In this document: positions 10,575 through 22,661 of the stretch, one piece after another
Layout: the number at the start of each line of letters is the position of its first letter
Position numbering within the stretch: position 1 is the stretch's first letter
Source: Fonsecaea monophora
Taxonomy: Eukaryota > Ascomycota > Eurotiomycetes > Chaetothyriales > Herpotrichiellaceae
DNA: 64,000 nucleotides
Direction: 5' to 3'
Assembly (NCBI RefSeq): GCF_001642475.1
Contig: NW_019173936.1
Span: 124,001-188,000, forward strand
Position numbers and translations under genes: made by a program
Notes under the pieces: model-generated
Told to the model about the DNA's origin: nothing
Database searches by the model: none
Seen by the model: the letters and a program-made list of their open reading frames with translations, nothing else

Positions 10575-12530
10575 TCATAAACTCAAAGACCGCCGTCCGC
10601 GCCTCTTCTGTAGCAGCAGATCTCTCCCCCCGTCCAGCGTGGACTGTTTATTGGGTTCAAGCCCATCATACCGGCCAGCTGGCATGGGACCTTGTATGCC
10701 AAACCCTTCCTGCTCGTCCAAAATATCAACATGCCGGATGACATCGCCGTCAATCTCGTTTCGAAACACAAAGTCTGGGCCCGGCTCTCTCCACCCGTAT
10801 TTCACCCTCAGCTCCGATAGCTCCTCCGCGATCTCGTAGCTGGTCAGCAAACAGCCCTTGTCGCCCAATCTTTCGACAATAGGACGCAGCAGTCGGGCGG
10901 CGCTCAGCAAGTTGTCGTCGCGAATGACGGCCGAGTTGGCCCAGGTCACGACACACAACAATGTCACCAGTTGAACAAACGGCAGGAGTCCTAAGATTGA
11001 CGCTGACCATCGCCACTCCACACTCACCACTTGCGCAGGGACCGCGTACCACCCCGACGCATTTCGCCGTGGCCCATTGTAGTCGATGGCGGCCACTGCT
11101 TCGACGCTAAACTCCATGACCCGCTGGGATATCATGTCTGCATCTGCAGGAATATCGGGGCTCCAGTACGTCTCCGTGTTGTATCGGACATACTGGTACA
11201 TGTCATCCCGGGTGTAATTGAATCCAGACCAGCCAATTGCTCCGGCGACAATCCTTGCTTGTTGGTCTGACAACTCAAACGACTCCGCCGGTTCACCAGA
11301 ATCAACATATTCTTTGATCCCGCGCACCTCTGATACCGTGTTTTGGCACCTGAAGAATGCTGCCTCGGGGATCGTATTGCCGTTGGCGCTCTGCAGCGCC
11401 AACACTTCCGTGCACCGCGGCCCACAGGTAGAGTTGAGTACACCGACGTACGTCATTGCGCCTGGTCCTACATGCTCCACGTTGAAAGTAGATAGCCCTC
11501 CAGCCTCGTCACGGTAAGTAACGGAAGTACTGGTTCCATTACCGCCTTCGATGACTTGCAGTTGCCGACAATCGCCCGTCACACTGACATTGCGGTGAGA
11601 CACCAAGGTGAGTTGAGGGTTTTGGAGACTCTGGTCTTGAAACACATAAGTCATGACACTCCAGTCATGGTTGCCGTAAATCATTGGAGTGCCAGGTGTT
11701 CCATAGCTCGGAACACTCCCCTGCCCAGGCGGATTACCACCAACGAAGAAATAGTCCTGACCCTGAATCCCAAAGTAATTTGCAGATCCCAACTGCGCAT
11801 CAAAGGTGGGATCTTTGGCTCCCCAAATGTCACGGATGACGGTCAAATCAGCGATGCTCATCGTCCCGAATCGACGTTCTGGAATGTTGGAGGTGTTGAG
11901 GTTGTACGTCAATCCTAGCAAGGCCACGAGGATTTGCACCACGAGGTTGATTCCAAGCCACAAGACACAAAGCAACTGCGTCGTGTTAAGCCAGAACCAG
12001 GCTCTTCCTGGAGTCCTTGCAGTCAAAAATAATCGAGCCACCTTTCGCAAACTGTCACAGCGCAACAATAAATCGAATTCTTTCAAAGGCCGGTATTTCT
12101 CGGTCAGAATTCTCCACCGCATCATCATGGCGTATTCTCGTAGTGAGCTGGTCAGGTTGTTCCCGAGAAACAGCGAAAGAAGCACAATGAGGGCGTTGAA
12201 GGCCTTGACTTGTGTTACTGTCATCCACAAGAGGTCTCCAAAGACTCCGAGGCAGAGAGCTAAGAGGCCGCACAGCAGCAGCGTGAGAAACCATTGCCAG
12301 AGACCCACAGCCAACAACCGGCGACGTTGGCGGTCAGGTTTGAATTCTCGTGTTGTCCGCGATGCGAATCCAAACCCATCGGTTGAGACTGAGTGCCTCC
12401 ATGGTTGTCGTAGTCGAGGAGGCCCGAACTTGGGGTAGGACCGACTGGAACTTGGCGAAGGAAGGCTGTTGGTGAAGGTCAAAGGATCTTGCGATACCTC
12501 TGAAATCGGCTGAAGAGGGGGCTTTTCCAT
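10575..12530 (-). CDS. fungal multi-pass membrane protein with large ectodomain, unknown function
   Basis: One uninterrupted exon codes 651 residues from the ATG at 12530; the frame extends 14 codons upstream but opens with GTG. I do not recognise a named family, though proteins with this plan are common in Pezizomycotina genomes. The N-terminal 70 residues are Pro/Ser-rich and cytosolic-looking. Three hydrophobic segments follow at about 72-96 (VGLWQWFLTLLLCGLLALCLG), 106-122 and 180-208, then a long loop of about 330 residues with several N-glycosylation sequons and paired cysteines (TCGPRCTEV), and a last membrane segment at about 540-565 (ILGLLPFVQLVTLLCVVTW). The C-terminal tail is hydrophilic. 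The plan suggests a surface protein, but there is no evidence for a ligand. Confidence 0.7.
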   Translation of the reverse strand: MEKPPLQPISEVSQDPLTFTNSLPSPSSSRSYPKFGPPRLRQPWRHSVSTDGFGFASRTTREFKPDRQRRRLLAVGLWQWFLTLLLCGLLALCLGVFGDLLWMTVTQVKAFNALIVLLSLFLGNNLTSSLREYAMMMRWRILTEKYRPLKEFDLLLRCDSLRKVARLFLTARTPGRAWFWLNTTQLLCVLWLGINLVVQILVALLGLTYNLNTSNIPERRFGTMSIADLTVIRDIWGAKDPTFDAQLGSANYFGIQGQDYFFVGGNPPGQGSVPSYGTPGTPMIYGNHDWSVMTYVFQDQSLQNPQLTLVSHRNVSVTGDCRQLQVIEGGNGTSTSVTYRDEAGGLSTFNVEHVGPGAMTYVGVLNSTCGPRCTEVLALQSANGNTIPEAAFFRCQNTVSEVRGIKEYVDSGEPAESFELSDQQARIVAGAIGWSGFNYTRDDMYQYVRYNTETYWSPDIPADADMISQRVMEFSVEAVAAIDYNGPRRNASGWYAVPAQVVSVEWRWSASILGLLPFVQLVTLLCVVTWANSAVIRDDNLLSAARLLRPIVERLGDKGCLLTSYEIAEELSELRVKYGWREPGPDFVFRNEIDGDVIRHVDILDEQEGFGIQGPMPAGRYDGLEPNKQSTLDGGRDLLLQKRRGRRSLSL

Positions 12531-13955
12531 ATGGCTGGATAGCAGGCATGAGACATTGTCTGAATGGGCCACAGAGACAATTTATCGGAATGATAAAGGT
12601 GGGATGTCGTGGTCTTGAGGCTTCTGTGCCATCTGGGGTCGAGCGGCGTTGGGGGGCGTGGCATGACTGGCGATAAACGACACAACAGAGTTTTGCTTCT
12701 CTGGGAGTCTCAAGAGGGGGAGAATTTCTTGTCCTTGGATCGTGACCAGTCAATCGAGTGTACCAAGACGTGGAAGTGGTGCCTGCCGGCGGTCGAGACC
12801 CGAAATGCTCAAAAGAGAACAGCAGCTGGAAGAATAAGAACAATATTGAAAAGCTTAACAGCGGGTGCGGTTCCTCGTTCAAGCCAAGCTGATAGGGCGA
12901 CCCCGGAGGGGGTTGGATGAGCGAACTGGGTCTTTAGCTTCTCGCTATTCTCTGACGGAGACCATGGGATTCCTCTTTCATGATAGGCCTATGTATATTT
13001 CACATGTTCTCAGATCCATTTTTCGTCTCGAACTGCATCGCGGGGCACAGGTACGCGTAAGAGTAAGAGACTATGCATCATTGATTGTGATCAGCATCTG
13101 GGCATTGATGACTTGGGTCGCGGTGTTGACTTGATCACCGTGGATAAGACCCCAACAAAATTGACGATTCACATGCCATGATGCGGTGTTTCGAAGAGGT
13201 CGAAGTACGAGTATGGGATGGGGCTGTTGGGTCCCACAAACAAACCGTGGCTTGAAGAGAAACGTGTAGTTGATAGGGTTACAGGTTGACAGGTTGACAT
13301 CAGCCTTGGTGGCCTGGTGCTGGTGCTGGAACGGAGATGAGTCTTCGCCTGCGTCTGCACCTGCGACTGCGACTGCGCCAAGCTTCGAAGCCTGCCACCT
13401 GCGAACCTGATCTTCACCATCTCAAACATCACCACCGTTCATGATTGTCTCCTACACTGTATGCCCATTACGGACATTAGAGCCAACTCACAATCCTGTG
13501 TTGTGACGTTGTCAACCTATTACACCATCCTTCGGAGCCCTTTAAAACAGGAGGAATAAGAGATGCTGTGCTCATATTGTGTTCTCAACCATTCACAACT
13601 CAGAGAAAACAGGAGCTTACTATCAAATTGATAGAATCTGGCCAGATCCTTTCCATGCAGGACTAGGCAGTCTTCTGACGCGGTCCCTGAGCCTAGGTCG
13701 GTTGTGCGCGAGTTTTTTTCCTTTAGATGGAACTTCCCAGAGATTCGAGCCGATAGCCGCTAGATACTCTTCGACAACAAGCACCAGTTCGCCTCCGGTC
13801 ACGGCCGAAGAGCTTGGGGTTGTTGCCTGACATCTCGCTAGAAAACACTCTGTCGCCCTCTGGCTAACGTCTAGGTTGTGGCAACGTCGCTTGAGAAGTT
13901 ACGCCCCTAACCGGCGCTGGTGCCGCTGTGGCATCTTGACTCATGTAACTTTTCA
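12531..13955. other. 1.4-kb gene-free stretch
   Basis: Lies between two minus-strand genes and should contain the promoter of the membrane-protein gene and the 3' flank of the permease gene. Short open frames occur but none looks like protein and none can be spliced into one. Confidence 0.5.
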
Positions 13956-15754
13956 TTATGCTCCGATCGCAGCCAACGCTGACGACTCCGTCTCGATCAC
14001 GGGTCCAGTGTAAACCCTCCTGCCTCTGAAAAAGTAATACAAAGCGCCCCCTCCAACCCAACCAGCCAGCACCACCGTCGAATAATTCATATTCTGGGCG
14101 GTCACTGGCTGGAAGTTTGGGAATGTGCTGAAGATCATGGCAAAAATGAGCCACACAATTGCAAGGACGTTGGTGAGAACTCCTCCCAATTTGCCGAGTT
14201 TGAAAGGTCCGTACTCGTCTTTGGATAGCTTCACTCTTCCGTAAATGACCATGTAGATGACTGGCAGCAGGTAAGACAGATACATGCCGATGATTGCCAT
14301 AGATAGAATGGCATTGAAAGCTGTGGTATTCCCGAGATAGATGAAACCCAGCAATCCTTGGAGCACTGAGACAAGAACGATCATCCGCACCGGGACTTTG
14401 AGCTTGCTATCGACATGCGCAAAGTATTTCGCAAAGGGGGTCGCCTCATCTCGTGCAAAAGCCCAGAATGTACGGCTCGTCGATGTCAGACCTGCAGCAT
14501 TCGCAGCAGTGGCGATCAGACATATTACCAACGACAGAGTGGTTGCTCCGGCAGGGGATTTGGTGACGTTGAGATATAGTTGCATGAAGGGAAAGCCAGT
14601 GGGCGATTCGAGGAGGCTTGGTAGATCACCAAGAGAGAACAGGAGCATCAAGCAATATGCAAATCCGATGATGCCGTTGGCGACGACAGAACCGACCATG
14701 GCGATTGGCACATTGCGACTTGGCCGGGGCATTTCTTCGGAAAGATGCGCAGCTGCATCATACCTGCATCACCATCTGGTCAGTGGATGACGACTGGAGA
14801 ACGAGAAGAAGAGACATACCCGAGAAATGGATAGACTGAGCTGAGGAGCCCAATGAGCCATGCAACTCCATCACTGCTCCAGCCACTAGAATTCGACACC
14901 TGGGCAAACACATAATCGGCAGAGTGTTTGGGCGCCATGACCCCAAGCACGATGAAGATGGTGACGAAACCGAGGATATGCAAGACGCCTAGGGATGTTA
15001 GAAGTGTAGCCAAGCAGGAGTATTTGCGTTCATGCTCACCAGAGGCGAGGTTGGTATGAGGTAGGATCTTTGACCCCCAGATATTTACCGCTGCAGCATA
15101 GAGCAAGACGAGCCAGTAAAACAACATTCCCTGCCATCGTTGGGGGACATATGTGTCGGGATGATTTAGTGTGATCAAGGCTTGAAACTGGAGGCCAGCT
15201 GCAAATGCTGCGGATGCTGTCAGGACGATTTGACCTCCGACAGAGATCCATCCCGTGAACCAGGACGCGACGACTCTCGAGCCTCGTGGTGCGAGGACAG
15301 CGACCCAATGATATTGGCCTGGTGAATGTCAGTCGTGTCTCGCGGTCCTTGAGGAATGGAGTCTTCTTTACCTCCCGCCGTCGGCCAGATGCTAGAGATC
15401 TCAGCAAGTGAGAGGGCAATTGCCACGGTGCCCGCGAAGGATATAATGCTTTGGTTCTGTCAGTTGAAGCCAGAGGGACAAAGATCGAGACTCATCAGTC
15501 GAAACATACTAGTTGTAAAAGAGACAAGGCGCACCACCACTGATCAAGGCGGCAGCAACAACTGATGACAGTGCCTCCCACGTGGCCATCAAGCAGAGAC
15601 ACAAGGAGCCAAGAGACCATATCGAGAAATCCCGCTGCAGCTCCTGCTTGTGGCCCAGGGCAGCGAGCAGCTGTTCGTCATTGAGCGACTGCCTGTTGAC
15701 TGGTGGCACAGTCTCCACTTCCTCTTTCCTCGTTGCCAGCTTTTCAATATCCAT
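13956..15754 (-). CDS. APC-superfamily permease (amine, amino acid or choline type)
   Basis: Five exons, 15754-15510, 15448-15372, 15318-15040, 14988-14820 and 14763-13956, give 525 residues. Introns are 51-61 bp. Joined, they rebuild SGGAPCLFYNYIISFAGTVA, the helix running into EISSIWPTAGGQYHWVAVLAP (a hallmark of the fungal Hnm1/Uga4 group) and the TM6 region ending YPFLGYDAAAHLSEEMPRPSRNVP, which marks the same group. Twelve helices are expected in the plasma membrane. Known members carry choline, GABA or other amines, so the substrate is inferred. The gene is divergent from a copper amine oxidase at 16746, which supports amine import. The first acceptor (15449) is read as AAAG, because only that choice keeps the frame. 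An in-frame ATG at 15814 would add 20 residues. Confidence 0.88.
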
Positions 15755-16600
15755 TCTGCCGGTGAGCGTTTGGAGTGCCTCGAATGGACACAGTCCCACC
15801 ACCTGGGGCCCCAAGCAGTCTTAAATGCTTCATCCCGATAGACACGACCCCGGATGAGTGAGAGCACCTGTGATTAGGCATATCTGCATCTCTTGGCCTC
15901 GTGGATCTGGGGTATTACCCACCACGGAGAAACGGGTTGACACGCGGCTACATTCCTCGCACACGAGGCCAGTAACGACACAGCGTTACGTAAACTGATG
16001 ATATTTCCAGTCTCATGGCAGTCACCCTGAGTTGAAAGGATGTGTAGCTAGGCAAATCCGAGTCTAGATCGGTTGCAGACGTCTCCCAGCGGAACAGAAG
16101 AGGAGGGTGGAGGATGTTGATCTGTCGAAGGTACGCGGAGGGCGATTCCGCTGTGCTGGGACGGCAATCCACTATAGCCAATCAGGACGAATTGCGCAAA
16201 CCCTTGCTGTACCGTCCTGGAAATTCCTCCGCCTTTGTTTTTTTGAACCTCGACTCCGTTTCACTATGCAACTTCCCTCGTCGACCCGTCTGATGAGCGA
16301 GCGAGCATCTGTCTTTATCTCTTGGTCGATGTGACGAAGCGGATGACCTGCTTACTATTCGCCCGAGATACACCGTCCAAGGAGACGCCAGCGGCCGCTC
16401 TTTGTCATGCCGTACATTCACGATGTACTCATCATCCGAATTAGGAAATCGCAGCCGAACTTGCCCTGCTACAAACAGTACACTGTGCAGGTATTTCTTC
16501 GGACGATGTTTATCATGGCGCGCTTTGCCGTCCAGATACAAGCTTGGCATGTTCGAGTCAGCAGGGTTCTGGCTTCGAAGACTCTTTCCTTTAAGAAGGT

Positions 16601-16610
16601 AGATAGATAA
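16601..16610 (+). promoter_or_regulatory. overlapping pair of GATA-factor motifs
   Basis: AGATAG and AGATAA overlap here, 51 bp upstream of the TATA box. Paired HGATAR sites are the preferred targets of AreA/NIT2-type nitrogen regulators. Confidence 0.45.
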
Positions 16611-16660
16611 GGGAGGGCCCTGCGGATCCATCGGTCTCTGGTACAAGTTGGTCTTGGGTC

Positions 16661-16668
16661 TATAAAAG
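16661..16668 (+). promoter_or_regulatory. TATA box of copper amine oxidase
   Basis: TATAAAAG read directly, 78 bp before the start codon. Confidence 0.6.
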
Positions 16669-16745
16669 CCGGCACTCGATGTCACTGTGTGTTCCAGTGT
16701 GCCTTTTATCTTTCTTCCCTGGTTGATCTTTGCCTCTCTCTCAAA

Positions 16746-18908
16746 ATGGCACCTCATCCTCTGGACATCCTCTCGGCTGACGAGACCAACAGTGCTCGTG
16801 ATCTCATTCTTGGTCTTCATCCCGACGCTGTGCTAAGCTTTCGAGAGATCTACTTGGAAGAACCACCCAAAGAGCAGCTCATTAAATACTTGGTGGCGGA
16901 GCACTCTGGAAACGCTATTGCTCCTCTACCTCGACGTGCCCTAGTACAGTACGATGTCATTGGCGCCGACCGAATACCCCAATTCCACGAGGCTGTTGTC
17001 GATCTCGATGAACAAAAAAGGATCTCACATGTCGTGGTCGACAAGACTCAGCATGCGAGCCTGACACTGTATGTACATAATGTGAGAGTTGGAGGTCCTG
17101 GCCACTAATAATGTTGATTGCCAGCTCCGAGTTTGACACGCTTGTCGAGGTCTGCACAGCCTCTCAGATGTTCAAAGACGTCTGCGCCGAGTTTTCACTT
17201 CCGGAGGGCTTTGAAGTCATCGTCGAACCGTGGCCGTATGGTGGGTTGTCTCCCGACGAGGAGAACCGCCGCTACTTTCAAGGCCTATGCTTTGCTCGAG
17301 ACACGAGGTCTGGCAACCCAGACTCGAACTTCTATGCCTATCCCTTGCCTTTCATCCCTGTCATGGACGCACACAAAAAAGAAATCATTCGTATTGATCG
17401 ACTTGCGACTGGTGGCAAGGGAGATGCTCTGGATGCAAAGACACACACCAAGAACGTCATCGACCATTGCAAGACCTCAGAATATGTCCCGGAGCTCTTG
17501 AAAAACGGCACACGGAAGAATCTCAAGCCTCTCAATGTACTGCAACCGGAAGGTCCATCCTTCTCTGTCGACGGAGGATTGATCGAATGGCAGAATTGGA
17601 GATTCCGAGTGAGCTTCAACCCGAGAGAAGGTGCGGTCGTTCACGACGTCCATTTTGCCGGCAGAAGCGTGATCCACAGGCTGAGCATTAGTGAGATGAC
17701 TGTCCCTTATGCTGATCCCCGCCCGCCTTTCCCCCGCAAGCAGGCGTTCGACTTTGGGGACGGTGGAGCAGGAAACTGCGCCAACAACCTCTCCCTGGGG
17801 TGTGACTGCCTTGGGGTTATAAAATACTTCGATGGCATCGTCACCGGACCAGATGGTACGGCCAAAACTGCACCTAACGTCATATGTCTCCATGAACAAG
17901 ATAACGGTATCGGCTGGAAGCACACGAACTGGCGGACAGGACGTGCTGTTGTGACCCGGAATCGGGAGCTTGTCGTCCAGTTCATCATTACCCTGGCAAA
18001 CTACGAATACATCTTTGCATACAAGTTTGACCAGGCAGGTGGGATCACCGTTGAGACCCGGGCAACAGGCATTGTGTCGGTCGTCAACATCGATCCAGGC
18101 AAGACCAGTCCATATGGGAATGTCGTGTCACCTGGAGCATTGGCACAGAACCATCAGCATGTTTTCTGTGTCCGCATCGATCCGGCCATCGACGGATACA
18201 AGAACACAGTGCTGGCAGAAGAGTCGCATCGCGTGCCGATGAACAAAGCAACGAACCCACAAGGTAACTTTTACGAAGTCCGGCAGACGGTCATCGATCG
18301 AAGTCAAAGCCTTGACGCCGCTCCGCAGTACAACCGGATCATCAAGATGGTCAATAAGAGCAAGACTAATCCGATAAGTGGGAAACCGGTCGGGTACAAA
18401 TTCACACCAGCGGCGACACAATTGCTGCTCGCGGACCCGGATTCCGTCCAATCTAAACGAGCACTGTTCGCACAACACCACGTCTGGGTGACCAAACACC
18501 TCGACGGCGAGTTTTACGCTGGTGGCAGATATACGCTGCAGAGTCAAAACGAAATCGGAGGTGTCGCTGACGCTGTCAAGCGCGATGAGCCGGTCGAGGA
18601 CGAAGATGTCGTCGTGTGGAACGTGTTTGGACTCACGCATAACCCTCGAGTTGAGGACTGGCCTGTCATGTAAGTTTGTGGATCGCATTTTCTTTCTCTC
18701 CCCTCCCATCGACGATACCAGAGGGACATTTCTAACTGACGTTTCGAAACGTAACAGGCCGGTCGAAATCCACCAACTCCACATCAAGCCCACTGATTTC
18801 TTCACCGAGAACCCAGCGATCGACGTCCCGTCAACGAAGAATGAAGCCTCCGTGTTGACAAACGGAAGTGGAGGTGGCGGAAGCCGAGATGCGTGCTGTA
18901 AGTTGTAA
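16746..18908 (+). CDS. copper amine oxidase, peroxisomal type
   Basis: Three exons, 16746-17068, 17125-18669 and 18758-18908, give 672 residues, the usual length. It oxidises primary amines to aldehydes with release of ammonia and hydrogen peroxide. The precursor Tyr of the topaquinone cofactor is Tyr401 in LANYEY, the catalytic Asp is about 317 in AFDFGDGG, and the three copper ligands are His451 and His453 (NHQHVF) and about His613 (FGLTHNPRVEDWP). The last junction restores WPVMPVEIHQLHIKP, the expected region after the third histidine. The protein ends CCKL; the last three residues, CKL, fit the peroxisomal PTS1 pattern. A glycine-rich linker precedes it. It is divergent from the permease, consistent with uptake followed by oxidation. 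Confidence 0.95.
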
Positions 18909-19620
18909 ATGGCACTACAGTCGTGGTGGTCGTGGTTACACAAGTGGAAGTGCTTCGATTCTGTACGCAATACCTACATTGAATTGAATTTCAACCGTTC
19001 TTCCGGAGTGAAGGGTCATCTAATAGATATCTGACGATCCCAAAAGCACGCACGGCACGACACGAAAATCGCTATACAAGTATACGTGATTAGTGGCAGG
19101 CCCATTTTTGGGACGAGAATACATGTAATGCTCTATCGATAATGCGAGTGCTTGGATCCAGTAGTGTCTTTCCTTGTCTGGCTCGCTGGAAAGGAGAATC
19201 GGAACTTAGGTACTTAGGTACCTACATACATGACACGTGCTTGTACTTGTACTCGGCAAGTTGCTGACCCAAGACCTGGCGAGGCTGCGCTCATCCAGGG
19301 GGTTGAGGGTCGAGGGACCAAATCATTCAAGGAAACCTAATGTTCTAGAGCTCAAAGCCTTTGAACTATTTGGATTTATATTTGCAATGTAGCTAAGCTT
19401 ATAACGCTTATCACGCACGGTTTGTCGTGGATATAGATATTTCAGACGTACTTTAGGTATATATACCAAAGGATAGTGAGTATTTACAATAGGCGTGACT
19501 GTGACCATCAAATACCACTTTTACTACTACTAACACCACTTCCTGTAACTGCTAGCTCCACATTTACTCTCTTGTGCCCGTTCATTTCATGACCGACCCC
19601 GTCGTGGAAGAGGCCTGTTT
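18909..19620. other. convergent 3' flank, no gene
   Basis: Lies between the oxidase and glycosidase tails. AT-rich around 19320-19480, with a short tandem of the ACTTAGGT/ACCTAC type at 19206-19230. No gene seen. Confidence 0.45.
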
Positions 19621-21197
19621 CTAGCTCAGGAAAAACGTCTTGACGGCCCGCGGCTCTATCGTCGCCTCGAACACGGCGCCGCCAATCTGCGTCTGTCCCA
19701 CCATGGTGACATTGTGGTCGTTGTCGGTCAGATACGCCGTGGCCGTGGAAGCGTTGACGCCGCTCAGGTCGATGGTCAGCTGGTAGGGGAAGTGGGCCTC
19801 GTTGATGACCGGGATGGCCACGGTGCCGTTCGTGTTGACGTACGCACTGACATAGACATTTTCGGCGCTGCTCGTCGCCCCGACGCGCACGGAGCCTGGG
19901 CGGGCGAAGCGGAAATACGATGCAAATGCCCACAGTCGCGCCGATACGAAGTAGCTGTCGTGGTTGAGCCGGATCAGCGCGTTGTCGTTGGTCGTGTTCT
20001 GCGCGCACCACCAATGCGTGTAGCCCGACGTGTCGGAGTTGACAAAGGCGTTGTGCATGTACATTGCCCATTGGAATCCCTCGCTTTTCACACAAAGTCA
20101 ATAGGGATTCAACGGGAGAATTCTGACAAGAGTTTCAACTTACGCGAGTTGTCCAGATACATCCCAGTTGGCATTCCATGGTCCCGAACCCTGCAAAGGT
20201 CAGTCAGACTTGGGTTTCGACTAGAATGATCTCGCCTTTCCTTACATCAGCCCACTCGGTCATCAAATTTGGCTTTCCGTTCGAGTTGAACGGTCTTTCT
20301 GGATTGCTCTGGTAGTTGTGCCATGTCTGGGTCCATCAGTTTTTCTCCCTTGACCACATGTGGGTAGGAACTTACGGCAACATCGAACAGGTCAGCTCCG
20401 CCAGCCTGTTGCAGTTCATACAAAATATTTCTCTCCTGTCGGGCACCCGTCGCATCACAACACGAAACACTGATGTTAGGAAACGCCGCCTTTGCTGTCG
20501 GATACAAGAACTCCAGAAAGTCCTTTGCCTGGTAGCCGTCCGACTCCATAGAGGCGTAAGTGACGGGGTTGAAGTCCGGTTCATTGTAGGCACCAAGCAA
20601 CGAGACTTCGATACCTTCCTGCTCGTAGAATTTGACGTATTGCACCAAATAATCGGCATATGCTTGTCTCCAATCGCCGCTGCAGTTGGTGCTGCCTCTA
20701 ACACCGCAGATGAGACCGCCTTCGTCCTCGGTGCCAACCGTCTTCATACATCCAGGAGCTGACCATGCATCGGCATATACATAGACGTTGGGGTTGTACT
20801 TGAGCGCCGTCTGTGTGAGTTGCAGCTGACATGTGTCATTTCTGTCCCAGACATAGTTGAACGGTCCTTCTGGCGTCGGCGGACAAACTGGCAGGATGGA
20901 TGCGACGTCGCCAGGGACATGGCCTGGAGTTGAGCCGATGTCATTGCGAACAATCGACAATCCTCCAATGTTCTCGTCAAAGAGGATCTGGGTGACAATT
21001 TCCTGGTTGGCCGGAGACAGTCCCACAGACCCAAATTGGTGACATGCGATACCAAATGCGCCTGAACATCCACCTCCTATCATCGTCTGATACGTCTGGA
21101 GTGCATTGATCGAGATTGCCGCCGAGTAGGTGATGTTTGGGGCGTAGGTCCAGGCAGAGGCGCCAGCGGCAAAGACAGTGACGACGAGGTTCCTCAT
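19621..21197 (-). CDS. secreted glycoside hydrolase family 30 enzyme (likely fungal GH30_7 xylanase type)
   Basis: Four exons, 21197-20376, 20326-20246, 20190-20144 and 20083-19621, give 470 residues. Introns are 49-60 bp and one exon is only 47 nt. A signal peptide covers about 1-16. The TIM-barrel has the GH30 acid/base Glu about 206 in LGAYNEPDF and the nucleophile Glu about 298 in PNLMTEWAD, and a beta domain forms the C-terminus. Cys-rich barrel signatures such as SCCDATGARQERN fit the fungal subgroup that includes glucuronoxylanases and xylobiohydrolases, but related enzymes cut beta-1,6-glucan, so the substrate is uncertain. It most likely acts outside the cell on plant or fungal wall polysaccharide. 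The ATG at 21197 is chosen because the longer frame lacks a signal peptide. Confidence 0.88.
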
Positions 21198-22661
21198 TTT
21201 TGCTCCTTGATCTTGTCGACGATCATCTGGCCAAGCAAGGTCCAATGCAGGTACAACATATGTACTTTTTCGTCTCCCCGCACACATCACCCCGTACAGA
21301 TCGTAAAGGCACCAGATCGTCTTTTACCCGGGGTGTTTTCATCGGTAGCATTTACCCGGCGGCCATTCTCCGACCTGCCACCAGCTGTCACGCATGCTAA
21401 CCTGTCACTGTCGCTCAAGTCCATCCTTCCTCTCGCTTGCATGCATACAATGTTGCAGAAATATGACGACAACCGGTCATATAAACCGGAAATCCTGGGG
21501 ACTCGTGGGAGTTTCTGCTGTATTCATTTTCTCCGCAATCGGAGTTTTTAGCCAATTTGCTGCAGCCCATTAATAATGCCGTAGGATCCAACCCTTGCAG
21601 AAGTCGGTGTAATGGCAAAATGAAGCGTTCGTGGAGTTAGATGACTTCAAAGAGCAACGAGGACGATGGGTAAATGGCAGAATCTTGGGAAAAGGCCACA
21701 TTATTTGCCGATGGCATCCGAGTTGCCGGAGTATTCGAGGTTCAGGCCAAGGTCCTCACTGACCATGCAAGATGAAAGATGATCTGAGTGCATAGAGAAA
21801 GCGGTGACACTGTCTTCGCAGGCTGTTTTCCACGGCTAAAACGGACTGTATGGTCATTCCACCTTAAAAGTGCGGCGGTGTTATCGAGTTTTGATGCTGA
21901 TAAGGGCATCGAAGATTCGGTTCATATGATTTAGTCGTGTTAGCGAGTCGCCAGTCAGACCATGTCGTAGATTGATTTATGCAAGCACTCTGTCGTTTCT
22001 GGGTGTAAAATTGACTCTGCAGGATCTGAGGCAATAACCGAACATCTTGCTTAGCTTCACCTGGAGCAGTGGTTGAGTGGGCGCAGCTTATATCTCGCAA
22101 CGAAGGAGTCAAGACGACTCTCTGGTGCAGAACAAGGCTGCAAGCTTTCGAAGTCTGTAGGTGGAGACTGAGTCGGAGGAGATTCAAGCACACCTTGTCG
22201 GTCGCCTTGCCTTGATTTCAACGGTAATGTCCCTTTGGGCAGACCTTGCATCTTCTCGGCTGAGGGTATCGATCATACTGGGCAGTGGAGCTCTTCAATG
22301 GTTACCCAACGACGTTGTGAAGGGCGGCAGGAAGTCATAATATCAAGAAGCCGTCCAATCCTTTAGTGGCCGTGGAGGGGTTTTGCAGATGACCCAGGCT
22401 CATCTAGTTACTCCATTGCAGATAGACGGCCCGAGTCCATCGTCAACAAGTACAGCAAGTCGTCAGAGCGTCAAGAGGGTACTGTCTGTTCGATGTTTTG
22501 TGAACTAGGCCATTGAGTGATGTTGCCTCGTCGGCATCGGAAGCGCGAAAGTACTCGCGGTTCACTTTAACCTGCAATATCAGTAGGTATTCTCTCATAA
22601 ATCACGACGCCACTCACCTCTTGACCTGTCCTTGAAGGGATGGAGTTGAATGGTTGATTGA
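21198..22661. other. 1.5-kb gene-free stretch upstream of GH30 gene
   Basis: Must contain the GH30 promoter. No convincing gene or repeat is visible; short frames have no protein-like composition. Confidence 0.45.

Larger units (their letters stand above)
15755..16745. promoter_or_regulatory. shared divergent promoter with GATA motifs and TATA box
   Basis: About 990 bp separate the permease and amine oxidase start codons. HGATAR-type sites, the target of AreA/NIT2 nitrogen regulators, occur at 16315-16320 (minus strand), 16510-16515 (minus strand) and as an overlapping pair at 16601-16610. A TATAAAAG box lies at 16661-16668, 78 bp before the oxidase ATG. GATA sites are short and arise by chance, so only the overlapping pair next to the TATA box carries weight. 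Nitrogen control is inferred. Confidence 0.5.

Noticed and set aside
12531..12572. 14-residue extension of the large membrane protein
   Set aside because: The first codon is GTG, so the ATG at 12530 was used.
16182..16820. 212-codon minus-strand frame in the permease/oxidase promoter
   Set aside because: Starts inside oxidase exon 1, has no domain, and the area has TATA and GATA elements expected of a promoter.
18128..18970. 280-codon minus-strand frame
   Set aside because: Overlaps the amine oxidase catalytic region, which is certain; no recognisable protein features.
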